From the NCBI RefSeq assembly GCF_018279705.1, contig NZ_CP036498.1, positions 682,001 through 746,000 of the forward strand: a stretch of DNA of 64,000 nucleotides, in the 5' to 3' direction. The stretch's first letter is position 1; each line of letters begins with the position of its first letter. The DNA is from Tardiphaga alba. GTDB lineage: Bacteria > Pseudomonadota > Alphaproteobacteria > Rhizobiales > Xanthobacteraceae. The notes below the pieces were generated by a model. That model worked only from the letters and a program-made list of their open reading frames with translations, had not been told where the DNA came from and ran no database searches. Shown one piece after another: positions 62,422-64,000 of the stretch. Made by a program: the position numbers and the translations under genes.

Positions 62422-64000
62422 GTGGAACGTCTAGCTCTTAAGTACAGGCCCAAGTCTCTCCAAGACGTCATCGGTCAAGAATACCCGAAGCGCATCATCG
62501 CCCAGCTGATTCTTAACAACCAGAGTTGTGCCAACCTATTGCTGCACGGCAGCGTAGGTTCGGGCAAGACGACGCTGGTGCGGATCTATGCGGGCGCGCT
62601 GAATTGCCAGTCGCCGACCGCCACAGGTGACCGATGCTTCGTGTGCGACCGCTGCCGGGCGCTGGATTCGGGTGACAATGCTGGCTTTATCGAACTCGAT
62701 ACACCGAAGTTCCGAGACCTTGCCGGCCTCAAGGCCGAGATCGACCGAGTGCTGGAGGCGGCGGCCGCCGCTGGCCGACGAACCGTCATATTTCTCGATG
62801 AGGCGCACGTTCTGTCGAGATATCGCGATAGCTTCGACTTCCTCTTGAAGAAGGTCGAAGAGCCGCCGCCGGGCGTGTCTTTCTGCTTCGCCACCACCGC
62901 GGTGGAGCGAATGTCGGAGGCGCTCCGCTCCCGAACGATCCAGCTCGAAGTGCGTCCTTTGACGCATGCGCAAAGTGTCGGTCTTTTGACCCGTACCGCA
63001 AAAGACGAGGGCCTGACACTGCATACCGAGGCCATCTCGCTTCTAGCGGGCCTCGGCGAGCACCAGCCGCGCAACATGCTCCAAGCTCTCGACAAGATGC
63101 GCCTTCTGAGTGATGGCACCGAGATCACGCGTGATCGCGTAGCGGCGGTCTTCGGTGTCGACTATATCGAGCACCTTATCCAGTATTTCGAAGCGCTTGG
63201 AGCAGGCGACCTCAGGCGGCAGACCGAGAGCTTCCTGCAGTGGTCGGACGGCATTCGCAACAAGGTGCGTTTGATTCAGCTGTTCCTCGTTGGCTTCTAC
63301 TATATCGAGCTCTGCGGCCTCGATGTCTCAGTCGACCCGGTCGTTGCCTCGATCAGGCTCGAGGAGCGCCAGCGCGTCAAAAGTGCCTTTGCAGGCCGTC
63401 TACCGGATATCGATCTCACGACCTTCTTCGAAGGCCTGCTGGGTGTCTGGCCGGTGGTCACCGTGGACCTGAGCGACGAAGCGTTACTTGCCATCTTGCT
63501 GCGCTTCCAGATGGTCGCCAACCGCAGCGCGCCGATGCTGCGCCCCGAAACATCCGTCGCCCGGATTCGGCCAGAACGGATCGTTGAGGCAGATATTGGT
63601 GGCGATGCCCAGCGCCGCGTTACGACCGACGATGATGCCAAGGCGCCGAAGGATCCTGCCTATCTCAACCGAAGCCACGTGCGCAGCATTTTTGCCGCAG
63701 CGTCATTCCTGGTGCAGCAAGGCTATCCGTCGTTCAACGCGCGGATCACAATCCGCCATAGGCTGTTCGGTCATCAAGACCAGGCAGCGGCCTCGGATCA
63801 CTTTAAAGCATTCAGCTCAGCATTGAAGTTACAGCTCGTCAGTTGCGGTGGTTCGGGCCTTCGCATTTTCGTTCAAGAACGCGATGAAGCCGAGGGATCA
63901 TGTGGCCGCGTCATTGCCCATGTTTCTGACGTTGAGAAACTTGGCCGGTGGATGCTGAAGTGGCATCGATCGAGCCGGCTTGCTGGTGCCGAAGACAGGG
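62422..64000 (+). CDS. DnaX-like clamp-loader subunit (gamma/tau AAA+ ATPase), partial
   Basis: GTG start at 62422 (RBS GAGG 5 bases upstream) with a stop codon in frame at 62383; open to the window edge (over 520 codons). LKYRPKSLQDVIGQEYPKRI opens the AAA+ module. Walker A is HGSVGSGKTTLV (about 42-53), a zinc module has Cys at 62, 72, 75 and 78 (CFVCDRC), Walker B is VIFLDEAH and RSRT is the arginine finger. This is the form of DNA polymerase III tau/gamma. The C terminus does not look like housekeeping DnaX (residues 300 onward: YLNRSHVRSIFAAASFL). It probably serves element replication or phage-like functions. Confidence 0.8.
   Translation, partial: MERLALKYRPKSLQDVIGQEYPKRIIAQLILNNQSCANLLLHGSVGSGKTTLVRIYAGALNCQSPTATGDRCFVCDRCRALDSGDNAGFIELDTPKFRDLAGLKAEIDRVLEAAAAAGRRTVIFLDEAHVLSRYRDSFDFLLKKVEEPPPGVSFCFATTAVERMSEALRSRTIQLEVRPLTHAQSVGLLTRTAKDEGLTLHTEAISLLAGLGEHQPRNMLQALDKMRLLSDGTEITRDRVAAVFGVDYIEHLIQYFEALGAGDLRRQTESFLQWSDGIRNKVRLIQLFLVGFYYIELCGLDVSVDPVVASIRLEERQRVKSAFAGRLPDIDLTTFFEGLLGVWPVVTVDLSDEALLAILLRFQMVANRSAPMLRPETSVARIRPERIVEADIGGDAQRRVTTDDDAKAPKDPAYLNRSHVRSIFAAASFLVQQGYPSFNARITIRHRLFGHQDQAAASDHFKAFSSALKLQLVSCGGSGLRIFVQERDEAEGSCGRVIAHVSDVEKLGRWMLKWHRSSRLAGAEDR

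Noticed and set aside
62382..62441. ATG-started short ORF before the DnaX-like gene
   Set aside because: It encodes only 19 codons in another frame; the GTG at 62422 fits the DnaX N terminus.
42728..64000. Search for the other attachment site or tRNA fragment
   Set aside because: No copy of the tRNA-Phe 3' end was found, so no attR is claimed.

Overview
The window looks like a chromosome segment from an alphaproteobacterium of the Bradyrhizobium / Rhodopseudomonas / Afipia / Tardiphaga group (Nitrobacteraceae). The evidence is high GC, the gene order ctaD-ctaB-small membrane protein-ctaG-ctaE-DUF983-SURF1, the split F0 operon atpI-atpB-atpE-b'-b, an alpha-type hemA, an Omp31-like porin, and at least a dozen palindromic intergenic repeats of types typical of this family. 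The assignment rests on recognising proteins and synteny, not on any search.

Bases 1 to 42,727 are core genome. In order they hold: aa3 cytochrome oxidase and its assembly genes (1-5822); a GNAT/DUF1778 toxin-antitoxin pair with a perfect palindromic operator candidate (5911-6779); thrC, an M16 peptidase and a RimJ-type acetyltransferase; the F0 ATP synthase operon on the minus strand (11222-13840); small secreted or stress-type proteins, a thiol isomerase, YjbQ and an MHS transporter; a LuxR regulator convergent with a symporter-linked hybrid histidine kinase (19258-23581); hemA, an MBL-fold hydrolase, bioB, a chemoreceptor and a porin; tRNA-Thr; a cNMP-domain flavoprotein; murA, DUF2948, hisD (with a one-base frameshift), UPF0262, a low-molecular-weight phosphatase, an IS481-type insertion sequence, maf, yacG and tRNA-Phe. 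No infA is visible at the place where I would expect it, which is where the insertion sequence sits.

Bases 42,728 to the right edge are a genomic island. It starts at tRNA-Phe, a tyrosine integrase follows at once, and the palindromic repeats of the core stop abruptly. The other end is not in the window. Cargo, left to right: (a) a P-loop kinase fused to a PurA/PurZ-type adenylosuccinate synthetase in which the catalytic Asp of the GDEGKG motif is Ser, coupled to a DUF7002 protein and facing an ATP-grasp-like protein and an HD nucleotidohydrolase, possibly a nucleotide-modifying module; (b) an XRE repressor / ImmA-type protease pair divergent from a three-gene operon of cNMP-binding nucleotide cyclase, tandem cyclase-like protein and an E2 (ubiquitin-conjugating-like) protein with an intact H-x-N...G-x-x-C active site; (c) an ATP-dependent DNA ligase, secreted and membrane hypotheticals, an XRE protein, a PPP-type phosphatase, a PD-(D/E)XK-like protein with DUF2958, and a DnaX-like clamp-loader subunit that starts with GTG at 62422 and runs off the edge.

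The most interesting part is 44.6-54.2 kb. The cyclase-cyclase-E2 operon resembles in logic the short type II CBASS systems (nucleotide synthase plus lone E2), but it uses class III cyclase folds as in Pycsar. The PurZ-like fusion suggests a chromosomally carried route to an unusual purine nucleotide. Both are inferences from motifs and gene order.
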